Positions 1-12,030 are shown, counted from the stretch's first letter. The stretch is DNA of 64,000 bases from Enoplolaimus lenunculus (GCA_030248215.1 JASANG010001161.1:62001-126000); one strand, 5' to 3'. Numbers and translations are program-made. The notes: generated by a model not told the origin, from the sequence alone.

Positions 1-130
1 TAACCTATAGCAGAATAAAATCCCAGCTGCGTTGCAGAGTTTTAAAATCTCATTTGATACAGTATGCACACATCTGAAAAATTAACACTAAATTGATATA
101 AGCGCAACACACGTTTGGGAATGTGGCTAA

Positions 131-502
131 CAGGGTGAAATATGAATTCCGATTCCGATTAGAATTCCGATTCCGATTAGAATTCCGATTCAAAACGAGT
201 TCTGATTCCGATGCACAATCAATCGGAATCGGAATTTCCACATTTTAATTTTATGCCAACTTGTTGTGATATGTTGCTTAAAAATTCCGCATCATTTATG
301 TATTAAATTGTTTGCGATGACTTAACTAGTTTTACAGAGCCAAATAATGATTGCCAATTGCCAGCCAACAGACACCCATAATCAATATTAACTTGTTTAT
401 CCAAATTATCCGTATAGTCACAAAATTTGTAGTTCCGATTCTGATTTCGGTATAAATTTTTGTTTCGATTCCGGTATAATACCGTTCCGCTTTGCACTCT
501 GG
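131..502. repeat. hAT-like MITE, CAGGGTG family
   Basis: The left end is CAGGGTGAAATATGAATTCC and the inverted right end reads CAGAGTGCAAAGCGGAAC. The interior is made of GATTCCGATTA-type repeats. The flanks GTGGCTAA and GCGGCTAG look like a decayed 8-bp target duplication, which with CAGRG termini suggests the hAT superfamily. No coding capacity. Confidence 0.6.
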
Positions 503-609
503 CGGCTAGTGACTACTGCTAGAGCAGTCACAAGTATTAATAAAACTGCAGAACCAATATTCAGCCGATAATATGGTGTGTCATTTACTAGAAAGAAATT
601 TACAACTGT

Positions 610-693
610 TTACTTTTCAATTTCATCAGTCACAGAATTCATTGCTTCAAACGTGCCGTCGTACCATTCTTGACTAGTGGCAACACTCGGACA
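610..693 (-). CDS. TP53BP1-like exon, post-Tudor
   Basis: Acceptor TTGTTCAG precedes TGT CCG in phase 0; the exon encodes CPSVATSQEWYDGTFEAM and on to EIEK. The end is ambiguous: either a GTAAAC donor after position 614 or the in-frame TAA at 610-612 ending the protein. Confidence 0.5.
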   Translation of the reverse strand, partial: CPSVATSQEWYDGTFEAMNSVTDEIEK

Positions 694-3600
694 CTGAACA
701 ATATTATAATTTCGTGAACATTTCCAATGTATTTCAATAATTAAAATTAATCCCCAGCCAATCGGAAACAATATGAACCACTTGTTCTGAATCATCGTAA
801 TATTTCTACATTATACAAATCAGCCTTATTGACATATGTTGCAATTTTACACCTCCTGACATTACTGTTGTTGCCATACATCAGTCAAATTACGACGACA
901 GTAGCTTACTTTTGTTATTCTAATTGGCTGCAGTTCATCATCGTGTTCGTCTTCAAGAAACACTTTTCGCATTAGCTAAAATGCCTAACAAAACAGTAAT
1001 TTTAAGTAAAATACTTAAATCATTCAATTATTTAAAATGTTTCAAAAATTTCGCTGACATCTAAAGCTCTGTTGACACGTGCCCATTTCGCAGCAAGAAC
1101 GTACAGCTACAATGTCCACGTACAAGTGCAAATTTATCATACGACGTAGTAGGATCGCAAAATGCCGGTACTACTACTACAACTATTACTACAAGGCTGC
1201 AACCGGAATTACAATTTGCCGGGAACGGAACTGGAACCGGGAAGTGAAAAATACATGCCACCAAAAAATTCCTGTTAATTTTCTTTTTTTGCAATACAAT
1301 TGGTGAAATAACCCTTAGTTGAAGATATATATTCACTTTATCTGCAGTATTTCAGATTTTCATACCCACGGAAGCACAATCTACCTTCGATGATTTATTT
1401 TCGGCAACTATCACGGTTTATATTACTATACGAATGAAATCTACCTAATTTTAAATACTAAACTATCTTAATTTCCACCATGCAATTTACCAGAACCGGA
1501 AGGTCAAAAATCGCCGGAACCGGAATTCCGGTTGCACCCTGACTACTACGTATACTTTTTGGAAGATTTTGGCAGATTTCGGCTGTTAAACGCACTTACC
1601 ACATCGCCAATTTTCAACGCAGAAATTGCAATGAGATCCGGAGACGGCATGTCTCGTACAAAACCATCGAGATACTTAATTTTGTATCTGCAACGAAACA
1701 AAACACTGATCACAAATAAATGCCATTAAAACAGATAATAAGTACAGTACAGTTTATAAAACACTCCTACACAACAGTGCATTGTCTAATCCGCAAATAA
1801 AATTTCTAATTTTCAAATATGCAAAAAACAACCAACTGAATTGGTACCAGGCGTTCAGATATAGTTCAACCAGTGATGTCACAAAAAGTTCTTTAGCGGA
1901 GGTCTATATTCTCAAATGCGTATAGCACCTATCACCAGCTAGCGATAGGTTTCCAAACTGATGACCTCCTACACTTGCAAATCTTAAAATCGCCACAGAA
2001 GCAGAGACAAATGAAATGCCAAACATGAGCGCTTAGAAACAATTTTTTTACCTACCGGCCAAGTCCAAGACTGAAGAGTACAACACCCGGATAAAACGAC
2101 CCGTCACGCCATTTCGCAAGGACTCGTGCACCTGCAAGTGATTGAAATCAAATATTTAATACACACTCCTAAATAAAGGAAAACTCTCCTAACAATTACA
2201 TATAAGTTTACCGAAACACAGGAAAAACCAAATCTAATACGGATACGGAAACAATGATTTAAAATTTTTCCAAACCAAGTTCAAACTTTCAAAATTTCAC
2301 TGAAAAGTTTAAATTAAAAATACGTTTGTACCTGGCAACAACGCCCCAGAATCGTCAGAATTTGCAGGTATCGTCAGTCGCGGAAAACCAACTGCAACAC
2401 GACGTGAACGCACTTCGCTTCCACTTGAAAACGGTGTCTTTTTCCTGTATAAAGAAATATATAAACCAGATGAAATAGAAATATAACGCAAAACTACTTT
2501 AAGTTTAGAAACGTTCACGCCTTGAATTAGTTTTTTGCTATATTTGACTAATTGAAGCAGTATCCCAATACTTGTTATTCTAAAAACAATTGAATTACAG
2601 GAGGAAGCTGACTGTTGATTTACACAATATTTTTTGAAAACTAGACAAAAAAAGAACGATGTAAATATTTTAAACTAAATAACAGTATTCTAGCGCATTT
2701 TACTGCTCTTGCAATAGTCTGAATTCATGCTGAATATCAAAACTAAACATGCTTTTTGCTTCTCTTTGGCGTCCTTCGTTCACCTTCATTTTCTTCCGAT
2801 CCTCGCGTTCCACTCTTGGATTCGTGTTTTTTCTTCGAAGTTGATTGTTCTAAAATAAACAAAATTTCGTGAGATTTGTGGTTTGCACAAAAGACAGTAC
2901 TTAACTTTGAAATTGAACAAACTCAAAATCATACATAGTTGTCAAATTAACGGCTGGTCCAGCCAAAGCGGTGTGGTGCCTAGGACATTTTGTAGGCTCG
3001 AAACGCTATCCTAGTTTTTGTTTTGAAGGTTTCGCTTCCGTCGATTATGACAATGTAAAATACAGCAGATTAAGTGCATCGCTATCTTCAATTAGAGTTA
3101 TTTCACAACAAATGAAATCAATATTTTCGGTGTCATGTATTTTTCTTTTTATGGTTCCGTTTACGGTAATTTTTTCAAATTCCGGTTCCGATAAATTGTA
3201 ATTCCGGTTGCACCCTGAAACAGATTTATTAATCTGGCGTATGGTGTCCAAACAAAACGTGAACGCGCAAATAGGACTAAAATCGAATAAAAATGCATAC
3301 CACTTTCAGAGTCGCTAGCGCCGTCACTATACAATTCTTCCTGTGGTTCGTTTATGTTATCTAAATTCACAAGTAATGCTGGAATTAAAAGTAACTTTGA
3401 AACATAACATAATAAGTTACACATTCATGTTCACAGACGTGTGTGTAGCATTTATCACAAGTTAACTGTAGATTTCACTGTGCAGAATCAGAATGCCAAG
3501 TAACTGTTGGTAGAGGCAAACAGTCCATTGGATGATAACTGCACATCAGCCACAATCCATTTCAAATACCTAGCTTCCGTTAAAGCAAACAATGTCTTAA

Positions 3601-6600
3601 AGAAAACCGTAATACGCAAATTAAAGCTGATTTTACAAACTTGATTTAATAAGCATAGCTTCAAATGTCTGAATTTCACGCATAAGGATAATGAATTCTA
3701 ATACCAAGTAACTACATATTTCCAAAGAAAACGTTACAACTATTTCGAACCTCAGAAAACGTTGGGCTAAAACCAGCTAAAATCATTCACTTATAACAGG
3801 TTCAAAATATTAAATTGCTACTTCACTGACTAACCTTTGTTCTTCACAGTCGTTGACGTGATATCTGGTCTAAAACCGCAACAGAAAACTTCCATTTAAT
3901 GCATACAAAAATTTCTTTCTCACCATAGCATGGCAAACATTTGAAAAACTCACAAACAACAAATACATCAAAACACCATTTTAGCCCAAAAGACGTACAT
4001 TTCATACTCGTATAAAGTCCAAATTATAAAACTACTCACTTAATTCAGTTGCCCAATATAGCTAACTGGAGTCACACTGGACTAATAAATATTGAAACTT
4101 TCACAATCTTCTTCTAAATCGAACCAAAAGTGGCTTATGGATAATTTAAAGAGTAACATGCAACTGTGTACATTCTGTGTACAAAACGAATGTTCCGAGC
4201 ACGCGTTACGTTGTCGTCTAGTGTGTCGTTAGGAGTCAAACTCAACAATTTTTTTAAAAACGCAACATGTGATTGTACAATCTCTTACGTTGAGAAAATG
4301 GGACGGTGCATAATCTTCTCTAAAGTCATCATCGGCTCATTGAAAACTTACCTCTTGCTGGTTGAAATACTTCGCTTCTCAAGACTGTCTTGACCATCTG
4401 TCCCGGTGCTTAGCGATGAAACATCAGCTACTTCACCGCTATCCAGTTGTGCCTTCATTGGACTTATCACACGTTCGAGAGACGGTGTAATCTTATTTGT
4501 AGTACGCTGATTTGCCTGAAAAGCAAAAAACACATAGCTAGTAAGAACTCACAATATATAAAATTCGCCAAATTTAGATGACTACATTGCAAGAATTTTA
4601 GAACATCATACCATTACAAATATTGTTGCCAGCTCGTCTACTGAAAACTGCATTAAGAGGCCCTCATGCAATAAATATCCAAACACTAGATTTTATCAGT
4701 ATAAAAGCTGTAAAAATCATGCTTTACGACAACTGAAGAGAGTGCCTGTATTTTTTGCACAGGTAAACAAATAAAGCGAGTCGGTTGGTCATTTCGTTTG
4801 GAAAACTTTAAATATAAACACAATCAAAATTAAAGCGTCCGACGAGTACTGGAAATTTACGAGGTTTTCAAAATTTCAATGTTATAGTAAATAGTTTCAA
4901 AGGAATTTATACTGTAACCAAGTTTTGCAAAAGATATTTAGGTAAATTACACGTGGCAGTAAAATACAAAAAATCGCGAACATTTTGCTCCAAGAAGCAC
5001 ACAATCACCGCAAGCAATATTTTCCAAGCTACAGACACAGAGAAAGTACTATTCTTGAGAATGGCAAAAAAGAAAAACACTAGCAAATCATGGCAAGCGT
5101 GCATATAAGACGTCGTAAGGCCTGGCCCCAAGGCTAGCATGTTTCTTGCCGGGGCCTAACCGGGGCCAGTTTATACATATATACTATTCTTTATTGACTC
5201 GCGTGAAAAACAGTCTTATCATGCTCGGTTCTCGATTTAAAAATATGAAAATCACAAGATATAACTGTACACCGTATTTTTATTTTCCCACTGTTTGCTG
5301 TACACACTACAATACACATATTACGCATAACGTACCTAATGTTGATAGCTATTTTTAGGTTTGCTAACTTGGCCCCGGCGCGTCGGGTCAATGGCCCTGG
5401 GGCAATTCTAGTGTATACCAAGGAACTTCATTGTTAAACAACTACATATGCAATAGAAAATAACTTGAGTTTCGCAATTCCCTCAGTTTAAACAGCGGCG
5501 GGCCTAAACTTATTGAAAAGAAAATTAGCATGTTTTAATATATTTTTATATATACGCAAAAATACACTACTTAATACAATGTATGAAACGAGCTCCGCTT
5601 AGATGTCTATGATTTGATGTGTACTAGCTTTGTTTCGTTCATATAGCTTAACCCGATGGCTAACTTTCAGGGATACTGACTGATTCTTTTACAACTTAGA
5701 ATCGGAATCGGAACAGCAAATTTATACCGGAATCGGAACTACGAAATTTGTGACTATGCGGATAATTTGTATTAAAAAGTATACTATTGAATTAGAATGT
5801 CTGTTGGCTGGCAACAATTCTCAAAGACGTCGCATGAACAAATCGGCAATAATTTTTGGCTCTGTAAAGCTAAACTACAATCAATTATTGATGTTAACAT
5901 GTCGAAAACAATTTAATAGATAAATGATGCAGCATATTTATACAACATCACAACAAGTAGGCGTAAAATTAAAACGTGGAAATTCCGATTCCGATTGACT
6001 GTGCGATCGAAATCGGAATCGGAATTCCGGTTGCACCCTGGTTTTGAAACTTCTTAGATTTTTCCATGTTCATTTTTGACGTCTTAACGAATTTCGAACC
6101 TTTATTTGGTTAAGCCTTATTGGTTATGTTTATTTTAGAAGTCTGGAAAAATATACCAACACATCAGGCAAAAAACGAAAACTTAATAATAACGCGGCGA
6201 TATAGACAATTAATTTTTCTTCTCAGGACTTAATATCTAACCAAGTTTGTGTGGGCCTTAGAGGCACCGTTTAAGGATTGTGTTATACTTTACTGTTCGG
6301 GACGCCATCGCTCGCCGCCAAACGCCGCCGCACGCCGCTACGCGTTGCTAACAAAAATATAATCTTAATTCTAATCGGAATTGGAATTCCAATTGCATCC
6401 TGCCTTGTATCCACCATTATCTCTAAGGTCTAACCATTAATTTTCATTCTGGGTTTGTGGTAGCTACCCGGCAATGATATAACTACGTATTAAGCTTAAT
6501 AATGACAAAAAACATAAAAATCAGTACATCTTCAATGATTGATCTACGCTTGACAACGTTAGTGCCATTTGCAGACAATTTTTCAACAACAAGCTTCTTA

Positions 6601-9600
6601 ACCTTTGTCACTCGGTAGACGGGTGGCTGTAGGTGTTGGCCCATACTCAATGTGTCCTAATAACCAAAAAATAAGTAAAAACAAAAGAAAATAAAAAACC
6701 TTATGAAAAGAATACTGACCCTAATTACGAGTCTGTATTCTATTCTAGTAACCGCACGTAACTGTTTTTGTTTTGAACATATTTATATTTTTGCAGCATA
6801 TAACCAGGATATTCAAATTCAATGCTGTTCCAGTCCAGTTATTCGGTTACGAAATCGTAGCTTTAAAATTGGCGGCAACTACTTTAAGAATACAAACAGC
6901 GGTCTTGATACAGAAGCGTTTTACAATAACGTTCGATGTTTGACTGTAGACTTAAGTCTAAACATATTTTAAAATTTTTAAAACCTACTTAATTTGTCAA
7001 ATCAAAAGTTCTGCGAGCCAAAAAAACAAGGAAATAAATTTTGGTTCCAAAGCCATTAGCGTCCTATGCGCTGCTCTGTACGTTTCTGTGCCACCTAGGG
7101 TGCGACCGGATATCCGGTTCCGGTTTACTATCCGGCAAAAACTGATATCCGTATCCGGTTCCGGTATACGGTATAAACCTGTCGGATACCGGATATTTAC
7201 GGTTGAGGTGCCGAATATCATAAAATGCTTTTTACAAGTAAGCGTCTTTAATATCTGGCTGCGATTACATTTCTGGGCAATTCAAGAACATCAAGTTTCG
7301 ATACGTTTTAACTATTTTTAACTTAAGCGAGCGAAAGTTAAACGCATTTTTGTATTATTTCAGTATATCAGCAGCTATTATAAAGTTTATAACAGACGAA
7401 AACCTTGAGCACGCTAAAAATACATTGAAAAATAAATTATTTCAATATATACAATATCCGGTTCCTGTTCCGGTAAAAAATTTCATATCCGTGTCCGGTA
7501 AATTAATATCTGGTCGCACCCTGGGGCCACCCAATGCCGCGCGACGCAATTCGGCACTGCGCGTCAGCCGCTGGCACGCATCACAAACAAAACTAAATTT
7601 TAGATGTGCCGCGTTTCTAATAATTGCTCTTTGGACGAGCAGTGGCGTCCTGTGCCACGCGGTGAGTATAGCGCAACTCTTATTTATAAAATTTTAACAC
7701 AGACAAAATTCGGTGTCAGCTATAAAATACATATTAAGTTAAGTGAATAAATATTTCTACACGATATACCGTATAAACTACAAGTTAATTAGTGAAAGTT
7801 AGCGCAAACCGCATTTAACATAGTGCAAAGAAAACTAGCGAAAACTAATAATAGCTAGCAAAAGGCAAGGTGTACCACATCACCGCAAATAAGAAATAAA
7901 AAAATACGAAAAATAATATAAAATGCATGCATACAAACAACGGCAGCGTATCAGCATTCGCTTCGTTTGTTTGCGGACTGCTTACTTGGTTCTGTTGCGA
8001 TGAGTTACTAAAATAGCAAAGTTAATAAAACAACAAACACATAATAAAAATAAATACAACATTTCACTAACGCAATTTCAAGTGGGGCTTTTTTAAAAGG
8101 TACCACAGTAAGCTTGCAGTACCGAAACACTACAGATTTAAATCCCAAACAAAGAACTTTTTCAACTCCGTTTTATTCAAAAACCAGTTGCTTTACAAAC
8201 TCGTATCATCGATCAGGTGACATTTTGTCTTCACAACGTCAACGCATATATAAATATCACAGGCTAACGCTCACCTTTACGGAACAAGATTATCCATTTC
8301 TGTCACGCAGTAACTGTGAATAGTTTTTTTGCAAAAAATTTTCTGCTAATCTCAGCAAAAGAGAATACCTAGCGAAATGTTTTCTAAAGGAATAAACACC
8401 AGAACCAAAAAATCAACAAAATTCAATTACGTTAAACCATTTTTCAAATCATCTTTAGCACGAGTTGCTTCACCGTTTTCTCCAACACCAGTAGTGTGAG
8501 ACGTTGCCTAAAACAAATCAATAGTAAAATGAACAAGTTCAGTACCTAGGAATTAACCGCAAAACCAAAAACGCTTGTGCACTTTATATTCGAGATAACA
8601 GCAAATTGCAGCATTTACTCGACCCGTCTATATATAGTGTAACAACGGTCGCATAACAATGAAACGAAACATTTAAACGTAGCAAACAGTCAAAATTAAA
8701 ATCACAACGACGGCTGTTCTACACACAACGGCTATGAAATCATTTACTTCACTATTACTGCTAATAGGTTGGCCTTCAAGCTGTCTCGTCAATTTCTGAT
8801 TGGAAATTAATTCACGTTCGTTCGTTTGATCTTCGATATAATTTTTGGTGAGTTTTTCAATCTTTAATGATTAAACAAACCAAAATATTGTATAGGTTCG
8901 CACATAATCCACACTCAACCATATATTAAATTTCCTAAAATATACAAAATTCTCAAGAATATACCGACATCAGTAAAGGTTCGATGAAACATAACAATAT
9001 TCATGTACAAAAATAGTCACTAATACTTAATTTACGCACAAAATTCAGCAAACTAGTTATACAGCAACGTACTTCCGACTCAGCTTCTGTGTTATTCGTT
9101 CTGGAAGATGCATTTAGCGGAACTGTAAACAATGCACATGTATATATACAATTGTAAAAGTAGATACACGAGTAACCGAACATATATAAATATATAATTG
9201 ATAACAATGGTTCAACTTTTGTTCATTAAAATAAAGGTTAACAAAATTCACACAAATTCATTAATTTCACGACGATACCTTTACTTTTTCAAATGTTAAG
9301 CTTAGAATCTTTCTCCTTTCTTTCCTAAAAACAACTGCGCCATTCGGCACAACAAATTGGCGCCATCGTATATGTGAGTGTACCAGGGTGGCACCGAATC
9401 TACGATTTGACCGGATCCAAATCCGAATCCATTGCTAATTTGCCAAATCCGAATCCATTGCAAATTATTCGAACCCGGATCTTACATGTTGCAAATTTCA
9501 GTTATATGTATAGTTTTTTAGAATATCAACGTAATGCCAGCCGCATAACATTTAAACTTAATATATTTCGTGTCCGACGACAGTTTTGAGATTTATGACC

Positions 9601-10489
9601 TGAAACGAAAATTTTTTATTAATACAAGATATTTAAAATTTTTATTATTTAAACTGAAAAAACATATTGCCGAACACTGTTCGATTCGGCTTTTTCACAC
9701 CGAATCCGAATCTTTGTTGCCACCCTGGAGGTGTACATAAGCACTATCCAGAATACCGTTTAAAATGTGCATATAAAACGCCTGCCTGCTTATACGTACA
9801 TTAGTGCACAGAGCACTCGGTACAATTACACTCAATAATAATGTATTGTTAAACTATTAACACACCTGTTCTATCAGACGTATCAGTTGACGCTAGTCCT
9901 GGTTTCAATGGCTGCCAAGACTGAAATTATTCAAAAGGAAATACCTTCTATGTCGAAGCAGTTACTACTAATACAGTGCACTTCGCAAAAACGGTGCTGC
10001 GGTGGTCTGCGAATCAACGACATACTAATTTTCGGTCATTAAGTCACCACATGAACAACATTTTTGTTTTCTTACAAGAGTTTGAAGACTACTTCTACAA
10101 AAGTAAGCATAATTAAACTATATGCATGCTGATGTCGCTCCCTGTCGCCACCGGACAGAACTTCCAGAACTTAGATATATCAGCAGCGACAAGTTAATAG
10201 CACCCTGCATCAAAAGAAAGAGTGTCACTGAATAAAACAGTTTAATTCGACAGGAAATTTCGAATTAGTCTTTTGTGAAATAAAGATGGTATTCTTTTCG
10301 TTCAATGTGACCGAATTATGAAATGGAAACAAAAATTATGAAATCTCAGCTACAAGTCCGTCACTTACGCCACTGGGATAGCTGCCGCTGTGTGCCTGAT
10401 CTTGGGTCAATTGGCTTTCCATCACAACGTGCGACGAATTTGGTGTAGTAACTCGGAACTGCACTGTTGGTTCCAGTAGGTCCCCGGAT
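610..10489 (-). CDS. TP53BP1: TP53BP1-like Tudor protein gene (multi-exon, partial)
   Basis: Exons (minus strand, high to low): 10489-10369, 9920-9866, 9122-9073, 8861-8748, 8507-8438, 6656-6528, 4515-4352, 3869-3835, 3360-3301, 2849-about 2743, 2444-2332, 2131-2056, 1687-1600, 1106-1059, 975-910, 693-610. Almost all joins keep frame. A Tudor fold is suggested by VLAKWRDGSFYPGVV followed by YKIKYLDGFVRDMPSPDL, which aligns with 53BP1 VVAKWSSNGYFYSGKI and YKLLFDDGYECDV from memory. Upstream, SGEVADVSSLSTG resembles the human SGDLGDISSFSS segment, and VYRVTKVKKLVVEKL resembles the preceding IREVRTLVTRVITDV. In vertebrates 53BP1 is a nuclear DNA double-strand-break adaptor that reads H4K20me2. 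The BRCT part would be off the left edge. At least one exon is missing between 8438 and 6656, and the start codon is not identified. Another Tudor chromatin protein is the main alternative. Confidence 0.62.
910..975 (-). CDS. TP53BP1-like exon, second Tudor half
   Basis: Sixty-six bp, phase 0 to 0, between TTTTAG and the donor GTAAGC. It encodes KVFLEDEHDDELQPIRI, an acidic beta-strand pattern expected in a Tudor repeat (compare the 53BP1 YYSIEKEGQRKWYKRM segment). Confidence 0.65.
1059..1106 (-). CDS. Possible TP53BP1-like mini-exon
   Basis: Forty-eight bp, phase 0 to 0, encoding LYVLAAKWARVNRALD, which would give the second Tudor repeat its first strand. The acceptor is TTGTAG and the donor GTCAGC is poor, so this exon is tentative. 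Confidence 0.4.
1190..1541. repeat. hAT-like MITE, CAGGGTG family
   Basis: The left end contains GGCTGCAACCGGAATT and the right end AATTCCGGTTGCACCCTG, so the termini are inverted. The interior is AT-rich with CCGGAACCGG runs. It lies in an intron of the Tudor gene and has no coding capacity. Confidence 0.55.
1600..1687 (-). CDS. TP53BP1-like exon, Tudor strands
   Basis: Acceptor TTTCGTTGCAG and donor GTAAGT are both strong. One base completes an Arg codon from the exon at 2131-2056, then the reading is YKIKYLDGFVRDMPSPDL followed by IAISALKIGDV. This is the YxVxFxDG Tudor pattern. Confidence 0.75.
2056..2131 (-). CDS. TP53BP1-like exon, Tudor start
   Basis: Acceptor ATCACTTGCAG; the frame gives ARVLAKWRDGSFYPGVVLF, with the aromatic W...FYPG of a methyl-lysine-binding Tudor. 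It ends in phase 2 at a GTAGGT donor that sits just before an in-frame TAG, so splicing is needed to stay open. Confidence 0.75.
2332..2444 (-). CDS. TP53BP1-like exon, pre-Tudor linker
   Basis: Acceptor TTTATACAG; encodes KKTPFSSGSEVRSRRVAVGF and on to GALLP. It ends in phase 1 and joins the Tudor exon as LLP-GARVLAKW. Confidence 0.65.
2743..2849 (-). CDS. TP53BP1-like K/E-rich exon, 3' end unresolved
   Basis: Acceptor TTTTAG; two bases complete a Glu codon from the 3360-3301 exon, then QSTSKKKHESKSGTRG and on to TPKRSKKHV, then TAG at 2743-2745. The next exon (2444) needs a phase-2 donor. A GC donor at 2752-2751 (AAAAA|GCATGT) would fit; otherwise the TAG ends an isoform. Confidence 0.5.
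3301..3360 (-). CDS. TP53BP1-like acidic exon
   Basis: Sixty bp encoding NINEPQEELYSDGASDSES. Phases 1 to 1 match both neighbours (3869-3835 and 2849). Confidence 0.6.
3835..3869 (-). CDS. TP53BP1-like 35-bp micro-exon
   Basis: Acceptor TTGCGGTTTTAG, donor GTTAGT. Encodes PDITSTTVKNK. It starts in phase 2 and ends in phase 1, exactly what is needed to bridge the exons at 4515-4352 and 3360-3301. Confidence 0.6.
4352..4515 (-). CDS. TP53BP1-like exon with SGEVADVSS motif
   Basis: Acceptor TTTTGCTTTTCAG and donor AAGAG|GTAAGT are near consensus. It encodes 54 codons, among them SGEVADVSSLSTG, which resembles the conserved 53BP1 GDLGDISSFSS segment near its oligomerisation region. Ser/Thr-rich, phase 0 to 2. 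Confidence 0.7.
5690..6041. repeat. hAT-like MITE, CAGGGTG family
   Basis: Runs of AATCGGAATCGG at the left and GGAATTCCGGTTGCACCCTG at the right end. The same interior (ACTTGTTTATCC-like stretches) occurs inverted in the 131-502 copy, so they are copies of one family. Confidence 0.55.
6528..6656 (-). CDS. TP53BP1-like exon upstream of SGEVADVSS exon
   Basis: Forty-three codons, phase 0 to 0, acceptor GGTTATTAG, donor GAT|GTACTG. Encodes VYRVTKVKKLVVEKLSANG and on to KRRSIIED. The spacing and pattern resemble the 53BP1 IREVRTLVTRVITDVYYVDG segment just before its GDLGDISS motif. Confidence 0.55.
7096..7523. repeat. hAT-like MITE (TATCCGG variant)
   Basis: The left end is AGGGTGCGACCGGATATCC and the right end is its inverted counterpart, CTGGTCGCACCCTG. 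Flanks GTGCCACC (7088-7095) and GGGCCACC (7524-7531) match at 7 of 8 bases. It is inserted in another repetitive sequence (about 7030-7690). Confidence 0.65.
8438..8507 (-). CDS. TP53BP1-like N-terminal exon
   Basis: Acceptor GATTTGTTTTAG; encodes ATSHTTGVGENGEATRAKDD and on to LKN, ending in phase 1 at GTTTAA, a weak donor. No directly compatible next exon was found, so one is missing before 6656. Confidence 0.5.
8748..8861 (-). CDS. TP53BP1-like N-terminal exon
   Basis: Thirty-eight codons, phase 0 to 0: IEKLTKNYIEDQTNEREL and on to SSNSE, ending at GAA|GTAAAT. Polar, charged and probably disordered. Confidence 0.55.
9073..9122 (-). CDS. TP53BP1-like N-terminal exon
   Basis: Acceptor ATTGTTTACAG, donor GAA|GTACGT. 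Encodes PLNASSRTNNTEAESE; two leading bases complete a Val codon from the 9920-9866 exon. Confidence 0.55.
9384..9727. repeat. hAT-like MITE (CCGAATCC variant)
   Basis: Ends are CAGGGTGGCACCGAATC and the inverted CGGTGTGAAAAAG...GCCACCCTG. The interior repeats AAATCCGAATCC. Both flanks contain GTGTAC, consistent with a decayed target duplication. Confidence 0.6.
9866..9920 (-). CDS. TP53BP1-like N-terminal exon
   Basis: Acceptor AATAATTTCAG, donor ACAG|GTGTGT. Encodes SWQPLKPGLASTDTSDRT in phase 0, ending in phase 1. Confidence 0.55.
10369..10489 (-). CDS. TP53BP1-like N-terminal exon with SQ/TQ
   Basis: Acceptor TTCTGTGCTGCAG and donor GGC|GTAAGT are strong. The frame that joins the next exon reads SGDLLEPTVQFRVTTP and VMESQLTQDQAHSGSYPSG. 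It holds SQ and TQ dipeptides, as in ATM-target regions of 53BP1. It needs a phase-2 exon upstream that I could not place. Confidence 0.6.
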
Positions 10490-11362
10490 CTGCAGCACAG
10501 AACAATTTACGCTACCACACGATTTATAGTTACAAAAATGAATATAATCTGGTACATGTACGTAAAAGCAGGTCGATACAGCCAACACACCTGGCATTTC
10601 GCTAGTGAAAGGAGTGAGGGATTACTAACACTCGGTCAAACCACCCATGTTCAGAAATCCACTAGAAACAACACCACTGAGTCGAAACAGAGATCAACCA
10701 CATACGTATATATTTTACCAGTTTTACCGAAGCCCGGTGTTAACCAGATATATTCCACCTAAATTTGTTCACTGTTGTGGTATTTTACTGTCTAGCGAAA
10801 TGTCAGAACTCGGTCACTGCAGTTTTCTTCTATAATTGATTTAACCTCCGACCGCCTATGCACGTATGTTTCAGGCAAGGCTACAATAAATAGCATGGCA
10901 TTATACTGCATAGGAACACACATAAGCCTAAAGTACATGAGCATATATACCAACAACTAGACTTACGAAGGCAAAGAATCTGCAGCCAAAAGCTCAGGAG
11001 TCCTGTTCATATATAAACAATCCACTATTACAAATATATTTAATTACAAATGATAGTTTGCGGCCACAGGACAAAAATATCAGCGTAAAAAGCTAAATCC
11101 AAATCTATATTTTTAAAGGATTCAACAAAACAACGTTTTTATGCAAGTTCGTTTCCAGCTATTGAGTAATGCGGAACTGTCTAGAAGGAGTTACTAAAGA
11201 GAGTGTCGGTATATGTGAGCCCATGTATTCGGGTAGTTGTATTCACGGTCCGGGACGACCGCCTGTAAAAAAGAGGGATGTCGGTATATGTGCACGTATG
11301 TGTATGTAAAGCAAATGTTGCCATGCCTGTGCACATATACCGGTATAAGAAGTCGTTGCAAC

Positions 11363-11434
11363 GGCCGCGTGGTGTAGTGGTAGCATGCTTGGCTCGAGAG
11401 CAAGAGGGCCGAGGTTCGATTCTCGGCGTGGTCA
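11363..11434 (+). tRNA. tRNA-like copy 1 (A form)
   Basis: The 72-nt body has a 7-bp acceptor stem (GGCCGCG/CGTGGTC with GU pairs) and discriminator A. The A box (GGTGTAGTGGTAGCATG) resembles tRNA-Gly D arms and the B box is GGTTCGATTC. The anticodon loop reads CTCGAGA, with a G-G mismatch closing the stem. No T run follows for Pol III termination. Confidence 0.4.
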
Positions 11435-11666
11435 TTAACTTTGGCAAAACTTCAAACAGGGGTCGTGCAGGCCGTATAGTACCAACATGGAGGTCCCACC
11501 GAGATGGGCACTGCAAACAGCAAGCCCATGAATTCGGGTAGTTGGATTCGCGGTCCGGGACGACCACCTGTAAAAAAGAGGGATGTCGGTATATGTGCAC
11601 GTATGTGTATGTAAAGCAAATGTTGCCATGCCTGTGCACATATACCGGAATAAGAAGTTGTTGCAC

Positions 11667-11738
11667 GACCGCGTAGTGTAGTGGTAGCATGCTTGGCTCG
11701 AGCGCAAGAGGGCCGAGGTTCGATTCCCGGCGTGGTCA
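11667..11738 (+). tRNA. tRNA-like copy 2 (B form)
   Basis: Acceptor GACCGCG/CGTGGTC pairs at all seven positions; loop CTCGAGC would place CGA as anticodon. The T stem has two mismatches, and there is no long variable arm as serine tRNAs have. Confidence 0.4.
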
Positions 11739-11958
11739 CTAACTTTGGGCAAAACTTCAAACGGGGGTCGTGGAGACCGTATAGTACCAACATGGAGGTC
11801 CCACCGAGATGGGCACTGCAAACAGCAAGCCGTTGTATTCACGGTCCGGGACGACCGCCTGTAAAAAAGAGGGATGTCGGTATATGTGCACGTAAGTGTA
11901 TGTAAAGCAAATGTTGCCATGCCTGTGCACATATACCGGTATAAGAAGTTGTTGCAAC

Positions 11959-12030
11959 GGCCGCGTGGTGTAGTGGTAGCATGCTTGGCTCGAGAGCAAG
12001 AGGGCCGAGGTTCAATTCCGGGCGTGGTCA
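11959..12030 (+). tRNA. tRNA-like copy 3 (A form)
   Basis: Like copy 1 but with B box GGTTCAATTCC. Confidence 0.35.
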
